Of a stretch of DNA of 6,425 nt, positions 1-6,089 are shown piece after piece. The notes under the pieces are model-generated. The model was not told where the DNA came from. It saw nothing but the letters and a program-made list of their open reading frames with translations, and did not search any database. The position numbers and the translations under genes were made by a program. Within the stretch, counting starts at the first letter, position 1; each line of letters begins with the position of its first letter. Origin of the DNA: Deltaproteobacteria bacterium (GTDB lineage: Bacteria; Myxococcota; Polyangia; Haliangiales; Haliangiaceae); NCBI GenBank assembly GCA_018262455.1, contig JAGSPR010000550.1:1-6425 (forward strand), given 5' to 3'.

Positions 1-477
1 GGCGACAACTACCTGACGCCGTGCCTGCAGCAGGTGTTCCGCACGACGTGGAATCTCGACGCTGCGCTGCCCGCGGGCTGCACGACGTGCACGCAAGCCG
101 ACGGCGGCGGGCTCGCGAACGCACTCGGTTATCTTGCCGACGCATATCCCGACCGCCGGTTCGGGCTCGTCACCGCCAATCGCGATGGCGTGGTCCGCAG
201 CTTCTTCGGGTATGGCTATCCCGACTGCGTGGCCGGGGCGGTCGGCAATCCCATGCCCGAGACCGAGTTCGCCGCGGGGATCACCGAGCTTCGCGATCAG
301 ACGCTCGCGAATCACCCGAACTTCCGCGTGTACACGAAGGACAGCGGCCAGCACGTCTGGCTGCTGTTCGAGCCCGGAAAGATCTCGCCGCGGACCGACG
401 GCACCGGCAAGCACCTCTCGGATTGGCTCTCGGAGATGCTCGATCCGAGCGCGCAGTGGGACAGCGTGGCTCCGTAG
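1..477 (+). CDS. Pectinacetylesterase/Notum-family hydrolase, C-terminal part (5' end outside window)
   Basis: The frame is open from base 1 to a TAG stop and encodes the last 158 residues of a longer protein. What is visible resembles the C-terminal half of the bacterial pectinacetylesterase-like alpha/beta-hydrolases (the plant PAE/Notum group): a PCLQQ stretch near the start, a Cys-rich segment (C8, then CTTC around residues 27-30, and later DC) that could form disulfides in an exported protein, a RFGLVTANRDG segment in which Asp62 sits where the family's catalytic Asp is expected, and SGQHVWL with His118 where the catalytic His is expected, followed by a KHLSDWLSEML closing helix. The nucleophile Ser would lie upstream, outside the window, as would any signal peptide. 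Family members are secreted carboxylic-ester hydrolases acting on acetylated polysaccharide or on protein-linked lipid; the substrate here cannot be told. The assignment rests on recalled motif patterns, so the family is likely but not certain. Confidence 0.7.
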   Translation, partial: GDNYLTPCLQQVFRTTWNLDAALPAGCTTCTQADGGGLANALGYLADAYPDRRFGLVTANRDGVVRSFFGYGYPDCVAGAVGNPMPETEFAAGITELRDQTLANHPNFRVYTKDSGQHVWLLFEPGKISPRTDGTGKHLSDWLSEMLDPSAQWDSVAP

Positions 478-535
478 CGCGAGACCACATCGACCCGAGG
501 CCGCCGCAACCGAGCGCCGCGCCTCCCTGGCAACG

Positions 536-575
536 TCGCGTGGACTGTTCGCCTTGGCACGCAACAAGAAACACG
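536..575 (+). repeat. 40-bp direct repeat, copy 1 (intergenic)
   Basis: This stretch matches 6050-6089 in 38 of 40 positions, in the same orientation. The two differences are G542 against A6056 and A559 against G6073. It lies between the hydrolase stop (477) and the HemF-like start (628). Read from the TTG at 554 it would encode LARNKKH, like the start of the potassium channel at the other copy, but downstream the reading frame diverges at once and stops at 631, so this copy is not the start of an intact channel gene. It could be a remnant of a duplicated 5' region, a recombination footprint or a dispersed element. The repeat is certain; its role is unknown. Confidence 0.9.
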
Positions 576-627
576 GCCTCCGGGTCTCTCGGAGCGCCCG
601 CTGCCCCCACGGTGTACGCTGCGGTTC

Positions 628-1671
628 GTGATTCTCGCGCGTTCAGCCGCGGCCAGCGCCGCCCACCAGCTGGTTCGGGCTCTGCAACGTAGGATGGTCG
701 ACGCCCAGGAGCGGGTGGCGCGCGACCTCGGAGAGCCGGATCAGTTCAGCGAGCTCAGCTGGGTCCGCGATGAAGGGCGACACGGCGGAGGAACGCGCCT
801 CTCGATCGGTGACACCAAGATCTTCGATCGCGCTTCCGTCAACGTGTCACAGGTCCACTACGACGACGAACCTGGCAAGCGGCTCAGCTCGGCGACCGCG
901 CTCTCGACGATCATCCATCTTCGTCATCCGCACGCCCCCTCTGTCCACGTCCACGTCAGCTGGACCGAGATGCGAGATGGCAGTGGCTACTGGCGGATCA
1001 TGGCCGATCTCAACCCCGCGATCCGCGAGACCGAGCTCGCGTTGGCAGGCAAGGCACGCTTCATCGCGGCGTTGCGCGCCGTGGCGTCGCACGTCTTCGA
1101 CGACGCAGCGCGCCAGGGCGACAACTACTTCTTCATCCCGGCGCTCGGCCGACATCGCGGAGTCGCCCACTTCTATCTGGAGCAGTACGCGACCGCCGAT
1201 CCGGTGGCCGACGCAGCGCTCGCCCGCGTGGTGGGGGAAGCGGCGATCGATAGCCACGCCGCGATCGTGGGCGACGCCCTGCGCACCCACGGCTCCCCCA
1301 GTGCCGAAGCAAGGGCCAGCCAGCTCGCGTACCACACGCTGTACCTGTTCCAGGTCCTGACCCTCGACCGCGGGACGACGTCGGGGCTACTGGTTCACGA
1401 TCAGAATGACGTCGGGATCCTGGGCTCGCTGCCATCTCATGTCGACCGCACCTTGCTGGCCAGCTGGCGCGCTCGGGTGCCGGTCCCCGTCGTCCAGCTG
1501 GTCGACAGGCTGCGCGAGGCGCTTCCCGCGGGCGAGGTCGTCGAGATCGATGACAACGCCCAACGCGGGCTGGCAGCGGCGGTGCGCGCGTTCTACCAGG
1601 CGAACCCGCGCGCGCTCGACCTCCAGGCGCGCGGCGATGTGGTGCCGCCCACGGTGGCGAACCACCGCTGA
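628..1671 (+). CDS. Divergent oxygen-dependent coproporphyrinogen III oxidase (HemF) family protein
   Basis: The 347-residue protein keeps the HemF outline along its length. Residues 40-57 (FSELSW, then GGGTR) match the conserved SW...GGG-R block; residues 65-77 (IFDRASVNVSQVH) match the 'vfEqaGVNfShVHG' block; residues 89-112 contain the substrate-site His region, with His107 aligned to the family's HANV histidine; D127-L-N-P matches DLTP; a DNYFFIPALGRHRG segment matches the DEYF...RG block; and D247-R-G-T matches WDRGT, followed by the G-L-P-P-like 'GILGSLP' block. HemF converts coproporphyrinogen III to protoporphyrinogen IX in the cytosol, a late haem-biosynthesis step. This copy is unusual: the RRGRYVEFN segment before DRGT is replaced by YHTLYLFQV, HANVR by HVHVS, and GGLFFDDL by AHFYLEQY, and it is about 50 residues longer at the C-terminus than E. 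coli HemF. Activity on the normal substrate is therefore doubtful; it may be a specialised paralogue. GTG 628 is the first standard start in a frame open back to 478. ATG 694 is an alternative but would remove a helix that aligns with the HemF N-terminus. No clear ribosome binding site is seen. Confidence 0.75.
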   Translation: MILARSAAASAAHQLVRALQRRMVDAQERVARDLGEPDQFSELSWVRDEGRHGGGTRLSIGDTKIFDRASVNVSQVHYDDEPGKRLSSATALSTIIHLRHPHAPSVHVHVSWTEMRDGSGYWRIMADLNPAIRETELALAGKARFIAALRAVASHVFDDAARQGDNYFFIPALGRHRGVAHFYLEQYATADPVADAALARVVGEAAIDSHAAIVGDALRTHGSPSAEARASQLAYHTLYLFQVLTLDRGTTSGLLVHDQNDVGILGSLPSHVDRTLLASWRARVPVPVVQLVDRLREALPAGEVVEIDDNAQRGLAAAVRAFYQANPRALDLQARGDVVPPTVANHR

Positions 1672-1737
1672 CTCCAGGCGGATCGAGTCGGCGCATTCGC
1701 GCGGTCAAGGCCGAGCAGGCAGAGACCTCATCACAGG

Positions 1738-1754
1738 ACGCGCCAGTTGCGCGT
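1738..1754. terminator. Small hairpin between convergent genes, possible terminator
   Basis: ACGCGC and GCGCGT form a perfect 6-bp inverted repeat around a 5-base loop in the 115-bp gap between the HemF-like gene and the PD40 gene, which are transcribed towards each other. Its position suits a shared terminator, but no T-run follows on either strand, so intrinsic termination is not demonstrated and a 6-bp GC palindrome can arise by chance in DNA of this composition. Confidence 0.25.
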
Positions 1755-1786
1755 GAGTGTCGACCCGAGGTTCGCGATCTCATTGA

Positions 1787-2680
1787 TCAGCGTATCGCCA
1801 TGTACAGATCGAGCTGACGGTGGAAGACGATGGTCCGCTGATCGGCGGTCAGGGTCGGGTCGCCCTCATCCATGGACGAGCTCACCACGTCGACGACCGT
1901 CGGCGGGCCGAACGGATCGCTCGCCGCGGCGCGCGTCGCGATGAAGATATCGTCGGTCGTCCCCATGCGATCGCTGTGGAAGTACACCGTGAGCCCGTGC
2001 TGATCGAGGTCGGGTGAGCAATCGGTGACCGCCGAAGCGAGCTCGGCCACGCGTGTGGCGGTGGACCATCCGGTGTTGGGAGGACCTTCGACGGCCCGTT
2101 GGTAGATCCACATGTCGCGTGTGCCGACCGTTCCTCGCGTGACCATCGCGACCAACCCGTCGCGCGACAGCTCGGGGGTGGTGTCGACGTCCGCGCTCGA
2201 CAATGCGGGTAGCGGGGAGGCGCCGGTGAAGCTCGCGGTCAGGCTCGTACGAGTTGCGAATACGATGTCCTGACCGTTGCTGAAGTACATGATCAGGCCG
2301 TCCGCCGACAAGCTGGGGCCAAGCTCGTCGGCGGTCGTGTTGACCGGGGTCATCGGCACGGGCGTCGAGAACGCATCGGCGAGGCTCGCACGCACGGAAC
2401 GGTAGAGATCGTAGCCGCCCGCGCCGCCGGGGCGACTGCTGTGGAACACGAGCTCGAGGCCATCCCCGCGGAGCTCCGGGTCGGAGTCATCGTTCACGGA
2501 GTTGAGAGCGGTGAGGGGCTGCGGAGCTCCCCATGGTCCGAGCAGCACGGCATCGCCCGCCGTGTCCCGCGTTGCATCGACCGGGGTTCCATCGACCGGG
2601 ATGCCGTCGACGCGCGCCTCGAAGCCGAGGCGACCACAGGCGGCGACCAACACGCCGAGGAGCGGGGACCAGCGGTCCAT
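1787..2680 (-). CDS. PD40/TolB-like beta-propeller lipoprotein
   Basis: The 297-residue protein begins MDRWSPLLGVLVAACG: a short hydrophobic signal and a lipobox VAAC, predicting cleavage before Cys15 and lipid attachment, with Gly at +2. A low-complexity linker of roughly 30 residues (two VDGxPVD-like units) follows. Then come five units of the WD40-like/TolB-propeller type, each with a (D/E)-x-x-P-x-L-s-x-DG-l-x-v-x-F core and a closing D-i/l-y/f-x-a-x-R strand, at about residues 64-96, 118-147, 166-196, 219-252 and 271-297. Such repeats build a beta-propeller; in TolB they serve protein contacts, while in myxobacterial lipoproteins of this type the function is generally unknown. ATG 2680 is preferred over ATG 2689 because a GGGGGAG motif at 2691-2697 is 10 bases from the former and 1 base from the latter. 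The gene is divergent from the oxygenase and convergent with the HemF-like gene. Family is clear; role and partner cannot be read from sequence. Confidence 0.88.
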   Translation of the reverse strand: MDRWSPLLGVLVAACGRLGFEARVDGIPVDGTPVDATRDTAGDAVLLGPWGAPQPLTALNSVNDDSDPELRGDGLELVFHSSRPGGAGGYDLYRSVRASLADAFSTPVPMTPVNTTADELGPSLSADGLIMYFSNGQDIVFATRTSLTASFTGASPLPALSSADVDTTPELSRDGLVAMVTRGTVGTRDMWIYQRAVEGPPNTGWSTATRVAELASAVTDCSPDLDQHGLTVYFHSDRMGTTDDIFIATRAAASDPFGPPTVVDVVSSSMDEGDPTLTADQRTIVFHRQLDLYMAIR

Positions 2681-2690
2681 GTGGTTCATT

Positions 2691-2697
2691 CTCCCCC
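2691..2697 (-). promoter_or_regulatory. Ribosome binding site for the PD40 lipoprotein gene
   Basis: On the minus strand GGGGGAG lies 10 bases before ATG 2680 and only 1 base before ATG 2689. It therefore favours the inner ATG as the start, which also gives a compact three-residue n-region before the signal hydrophobic core. Confidence 0.55.
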
Positions 2698-2718
2698 GAT
2701 CGCCAGGTTGGCGGGTGG

Positions 2719-2748
2719 GCAATGCGACGATCCCATCGTCGTCGTTGC
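2719..2748. promoter_or_regulatory. Interrupted palindrome, candidate operator in divergent promoter region
   Basis: The inner arms CGACGAT (2725-2731) and ATCGTCG (2735-2741) are perfect inverted repeats around CCC. The outer arms GCAA (2719-2722) and TTGC (2745-2748) are also complementary, giving 11 paired positions with slightly unequal spacers. The site starts 39 bases upstream of the PD40 start, between two divergent genes, where a regulator controlling either promoter would bind. No recognised operator family or clear -35/-10 pair was identified, so the regulatory reading is inference; the symmetry itself is visible. Confidence 0.4.
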
Positions 2749-2826
2749 GGCCGTCCGGAAAGATCCAATGCGTGCGCAGAGCGGGCGACGAGCGAACTGC
2801 CGCATCATCTGCCGACGGACGGTGGG

Positions 2827-2847
2827 CGCCCGCCCCGTCGGCGGGCG
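2827..2847. promoter_or_regulatory. Perfect 8-bp inverted repeat upstream of the oxygenase gene
   Basis: CGCCCGCC (2827-2834) and GGCGGGCG (2840-2847) are exact reverse complements around a CCGTC loop, ending 16 bases before ATG 2864. In RNA it would form a very stable hairpin just ahead of the start codon and could limit translation or transcript extension; as DNA it could be a regulator site. There is no T-run after it. The composition makes GC palindromes commoner than average, but an exact 8-bp pair at this spot is noteworthy. Confidence 0.4.
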
Positions 2848-2863
2848 GTGTAACCTCGTCGGG

Positions 2864-4196
2864 ATGGCCGTCCATGCGGACCCACGCTCCGCCGGATCCG
2901 CTGCGGTGCCTGACTCGCTCGCTCGGCTGTGGAGCGTGGATCTGCCGCGCGAACACGGCTTCGAGCCGCTGATCGTCGAAGGGGAGCTCCCCGTCGAGCT
3001 CCGCGGGACGCTGTATCGCAACGGCCCCGGCCTGTTCGGCCAGCGCGGCGTTCGCTACGCGCACCCGTTCGAGAGCGATGGCGCGCTCACCGCGATCCGG
3101 ATCGGCGGGGGCACGGCGGCAGGGGCGGTCCGGATCACCCAGACCCGGGGGCTGCGCGAGGAGCGGGCCGCCGGCCGCATGCTGTTCGGCACGCGAGCCC
3201 CGTGGCTGCGGCGAATCCGGAACCTGGTGAAGGGCGACCACAAGAACACCGCCAACACGAGCGTGCTCGTCTGGCAGGGCCGGCTGTTCGCGCTGATGGA
3301 GGCCGGGCGTCCGACCGAGCTCCGCGCCGACGACCTGACGACGATCGGGGAGTCCAATCTCGACGGTGCGATCGTGTCGTGGTTCTCGGCGCACCCGCAC
3401 CGCGTCGCGGCACGCCGCACCACGTACGGCTTTGGCGTCGAGTACGGGCGGCGCCCGCGGCTCCACCTGTACGCGCTCCCCGATCACGGTCCCGCCCGCC
3501 ACCTCGGCACGCTCGCGCTGGCGGGGGCGCCGATGCTCCACGACTTCATCGCGACCGAGACCCACCTGGTGTTCTTCGTCTCGCCGGTCCGCGTCGATAT
3601 TCCCCGCGTGCTGCTCCAGCTCGGCGACTTCGAGCAGCTGTTCCGCTGGCGACCCGAGCTGGCCACCGAAGTGATCTGCGTGCCGATCGATCGGCCGGCC
3701 GAGCCGGTCCGGTTCATGGCCGACGCGTTCTTCCAGTGGCACTTCGTGAACGCGTTCGACCAGGGCGGCGAGATCATCGTCGACTACGTCCGCTATCCGA
3801 CGTTCGAATCGTTCCACTCACTCGGCCAGCTGGGCCGCGGAGGCGGGCCGGGGGCACTCGCGCATGGGCGGTTGCACCGGGCGATCCTCGACCCGCGCGC
3901 GAGGACGCTGCGCTCGGAGCCGATGTCCGACCTGGGCTGCGAGTTCCCGACGATCGCGCCCGGATCCGAGGGCCGGGCGCAAGCACGTGACCGAGCCGTT
4001 GTTCGTGCCCCGGCCCGGCGCAGCCCACCTCGACGACGGATGGCTGCTCTCGCTCGGTCACGACGGCCCGAGCGAACGCGCGTTCCTCGCCGTCTACGAC
4101 GCAGCGCGGCTCGCGGACGGCCCGCGCGCCCGGGTGTGGTTCGATCACCACCTCCCGATCACGTTCCACGGCACGTTCGTGCCCGAGGGCCGCTGA
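2864..4196 (+). pseudogene. Carotenoid cleavage oxygenase (RPE65/CCD family), frameshifted and internally shortened
   Basis: Carotenoid oxygenases cleave carotenoid or apocarotenoid double bonds with O2 at a four-histidine Fe(II) centre inside a seven-bladed propeller, giving products such as retinal. The front part (2864 to about 3961, 366 residues) is well preserved: LRGTLYRNGPG at 46-56, the first ligand region AHPH (H177/H179), LHDFIATETH (H226), and FQWHFVNAFD (H293). After CEFPTIAP the frame fails. The conserved tail continues one frame over: DPRAGRKH from 3963, then EPLFVPRP, DDGWLLSLGHDG and FHGTFVP with the fourth histidine, ending at TGA 4194-4196. Removing one G at 3962/3963 would restore a family-like 'P-D-P-R-x-x-G-R-x-H' join. 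In addition, roughly 45-55 residues normally found between GRxH and EPxFVPRP seem to be missing. Either two lesions or one out-of-frame deletion would explain this. A sequencing or assembly error is possible. ATG 2864 is the likeliest start; the upstream ribosome site is weak. Only 2 bases separate the old stop from the kinase start. Confidence 0.82.
4185..4189 (+). promoter_or_regulatory. Ribosome binding site for the kinase, inside the end of the oxygenase remnant
   Basis: GAGGG lies 9 bases before the GTG at 4199, within the last codons of the oxygenase remnant. It supports 4199 as the kinase start and suggests that kinase translation was coupled to the upstream gene. Confidence 0.55.
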
Positions 4197-4198
4197 CC

Positions 4199-5965
4199 GT
4201 GGTCGACGAGTTGCCGACGGTGGCCGACGACCCGCGCGGGCGTGGCGAGCCCGGCAAGCCCGAGGACTCGCGCAGCACGCCGTCGTCGACCACCGAGGAT
4301 CCGACGATCGCCGCGCGTCCGGCCGTGACCCAGACCCGACGTGGCTCTGCGCGCGGTACGCCGTCGGTGGCGCCTGACGCGCTCCCCTCGCGCGGGACAC
4401 GGGCGTCAGCGACGTCGGCGGCCTCGACCCCCGCGGGCGCGCTCGACCTGGGTTCGATGTCGCACGCACGCTTGCTCGCGTGGGCGCTGATCGGCCTGTG
4501 CATGTTCGGGCTCGGGGCGATGCTGATCGTCGACACAGGAACCCCGACCTCGCGCCTGCTGCTCGGCACGACCTGCGGCGCGCTCGTCGCCGTGCTCGGC
4601 ATCGCGCTGTGGCTGACGCGCGGTCAGACGCCATCGATGCGGATGATCGGAATCTTCGGCCAGCTCGCGTGCTGTTCGGCGTTCGGCGTGATCGCCTACT
4701 GGGGCGTCTACTCGCCAGCGATGTCGATCTACGTGCTCACGCTCTACGTCTACGCGAGCACCGTCGAGCGAGGCTTCGCGATCGCAGCGTACGCGACCAT
4801 CGCGGGCATCCACGCGACGCTGTGGTGTCTGATCATGACGGGCGTGACTCCCGACCTGGGCGTGATCCGAGGGGACGGGCTCCGCTGGCAGGACCATGCG
4901 CTGTCGTTCGTCACGATCCACGTGTTCTTGATCATCGGCTTCGTGGCAGCGCGCCTGTCGCGGCGAGCGACACTGGCGACCCTGGGCAAGCTCGATGCCG
5001 CGGTGCGCAGCGTCGCCGTGCGCGAGGCGTTGCTCAACGAAGCCCGGCTCGATCTCGAGCACGCGCGGGGTGGTCCGGGCCTGTTCACTGGCCAGCTGAT
5101 CGGCTCGTTCCAGCTCGGCGACGTGATCGGGCGCGGGGGGATGGGCGAGATCTACGCCGCTGTCCACGTCGAACGCGGCGAGCCCGCGGCGATCAAGCTC
5201 CTGCATCGTCACATGCTCGGCGACGCCGCGCGTGTCGAGCGGTTCCTGCGCGAGGCGCGCATCGCGGGAACGGTCGGCAGCGAGAGCGTGCCGCGGGTGC
5301 TCGAGGCCTCGGAGCCGGAGGCCGAGATCCCGTACCTCGCGATGGAGCTGCTCGACGGCCACGACCTGTCGGAGCTACTGCGCCTGCACGGGCGGATGCC
5401 GATCGATCGCGTCGTCGGCCTGCTGACTCAGGTCGGCGCGGGCCTCGCTGCCGCCCACGCCGCCGGGATCGTGCACCGCGATCTCAAGCCCGCCAACCTG
5501 TTCCTCGCCAGCACGCCCGCGGGCCCGCGCTGGAAGATCCTCGACTTCGGGATCTCCAAGCTGGTCTCCGCGACCGGCACGTTGACGCGCGGCGGCCTCC
5601 TGGGCACGCCGGGCTACATGGCTCCCGAGCAGACACTCGGCGAGGACGTCGACCACCGCGCCGACGTGTTCTCGCTCGCGGTCATCGCATACCGCTGCGT
5701 GACCGGGCGGACCGCGTTCATCGGCGACGAGGCCGAGGTGTTGCGCGGCACGCGCGAGCGCATGCCGTCGCGGCCGAGCCTGCTCGCGCCGATCGATCCG
5801 GCTGTCGAGGCGGTGCTCGCGATTGGCCTCGCCAAGCAGCCCGAGGATCGGTTCGCCGGTGCAGTCGGCTTTGCCGACGCGTTCGCTCTCGCCAGCCGCG
5901 GCGAGCTCGCCGACGCGCTCGCCGCGCGCGCGGTCGAGCTCGGCCGGCGCTGGCCATGGGCGTGA
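4199..5965 (+). CDS. Membrane-anchored eukaryotic-type Ser/Thr protein kinase with N-terminal six-helix membrane module
   Basis: This 588-residue protein should phosphorylate Ser/Thr on partner proteins at the inner face of the cytoplasmic membrane. Residues 1-86 are a polar, Pro/Ser/Thr/Arg-rich tail, probably disordered. Six hydrophobic helices follow at about 92-111, 120-139, 149-170, 175-190, 193-214 and 234-251, with short loops and no obvious large outer domain. Residues 252-298 form a charged, probably helical linker. The kinase domain runs from about 301 to 570 with all key motifs intact: glycine loop GRGGMGEIY (311-319), AAIK with Lys333, HRDLKPAN with catalytic Asp428, DFG at 449-451, GTPGYMAPEQ, and DVFSLAVIAYRCVTGR. 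So it should be active. The order (membrane module first, kinase last) is opposite to the common PknB plan, and the module may sense a membrane signal or cofactor; I do not recognise it as a named sensor family. GTG 4199 has a good ribosome site; ATG 4457 (residue 87, at the first helix) is a less supported alternative. It lies directly behind the oxygenase remnant. Confidence 0.95.
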   Translation: MVDELPTVADDPRGRGEPGKPEDSRSTPSSTTEDPTIAARPAVTQTRRGSARGTPSVAPDALPSRGTRASATSAASTPAGALDLGSMSHARLLAWALIGLCMFGLGAMLIVDTGTPTSRLLLGTTCGALVAVLGIALWLTRGQTPSMRMIGIFGQLACCSAFGVIAYWGVYSPAMSIYVLTLYVYASTVERGFAIAAYATIAGIHATLWCLIMTGVTPDLGVIRGDGLRWQDHALSFVTIHVFLIIGFVAARLSRRATLATLGKLDAAVRSVAVREALLNEARLDLEHARGGPGLFTGQLIGSFQLGDVIGRGGMGEIYAAVHVERGEPAAIKLLHRHMLGDAARVERFLREARIAGTVGSESVPRVLEASEPEAEIPYLAMELLDGHDLSELLRLHGRMPIDRVVGLLTQVGAGLAAAHAAGIVHRDLKPANLFLASTPAGPRWKILDFGISKLVSATGTLTRGGLLGTPGYMAPEQTLGEDVDHRADVFSLAVIAYRCVTGRTAFIGDEAEVLRGTRERMPSRPSLLAPIDPAVEAVLAIGLAKQPEDRFAGAVGFADAFALASRGELADALAARAVELGRRWPWA

Positions 5966-6049
5966 GGGACCGTTCCGTCCAGATCATCCCCGGCCGGTGG
6001 ACGTGGCGCCGAAGCGAACCCGATCGAGCCAGCCCGGCCCGGAGACACA

Positions 6050-6089
6050 TCGCGTAGACTGTTCGCCTTGGCGCGCAACAAGAAACACG
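6050..6089 (+). repeat. 40-bp direct repeat, copy 2 (across the potassium-channel start)
   Basis: This stretch is identical to 536-575 except at 6056 and 6073. It covers 18 bases before the TTG at 6068 and the first seven codons of the channel, LARNKKH. The difference at 6073 is synonymous in the channel frame (GCG against GCA). It contains an imperfect dyad, GTT-CGCC-TT-GGCG-CGC-AAC at 6061-6079, with the TTG start in its centre, but the base change in copy 1 breaks that pairing, so a conserved hairpin is not supported. Similarity fades quickly on both sides. Confidence 0.9.

Noticed and set aside
555..575. TGGCACG in repeat copy 1 resembles the -24 element of a sigma-54 promoter.
   Set aside because: There is no GC-containing -12 element (TTGCW-like) at the required spacing, and copy 2 has TGGCGCG instead, so the pattern is not kept.
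578..594. CTCCG...CGGAG hairpin in the gap before the HemF-like gene.
   Set aside because: A 5-bp stem with a 7-base loop and no T-run is within chance expectation for GC-rich DNA.
554..631. A short gene starting at TTG 554 in repeat copy 1 (LARNKKH...).
   Set aside because: Only about 25 codons, Arg/Cys-rich after the repeat, no ribosome site and no resemblance to the channel beyond the repeat; better viewed as a repeat remnant.
2441..2863. An in-frame upstream extension of the oxygenase beginning inside the PD40 gene.
   Set aside because: It is antisense to the lipoprotein and has no similarity to the oxygenase family N-terminus, which begins properly after ATG 2864.
2681..3817. The reading frame of the PD40 gene stays open for nearly 380 codons upstream on the minus strand.
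   Set aside because: This part lies antisense to the oxygenase, is Arg/Pro/His-rich with no recognisable domain, and the lipoprotein signal with a ribosome site marks the true start at 2680. Open antisense frames are expected at this GC content.
4406..5362. A 318-codon minus-strand open frame opposite the kinase.
   Set aside because: It mirrors the kinase codons, is rich in Arg, Glu, Gln and His with no family features, and the plus-strand kinase is unambiguous.
536..6089. A complete integrative element with the 40-bp repeats as attachment sites.
   Set aside because: No integrase, excisionase, transposase or replication gene is present between the repeats and all intervening genes look chromosomal in codon use, so this stays only as one hypothesis under the repeat finding.
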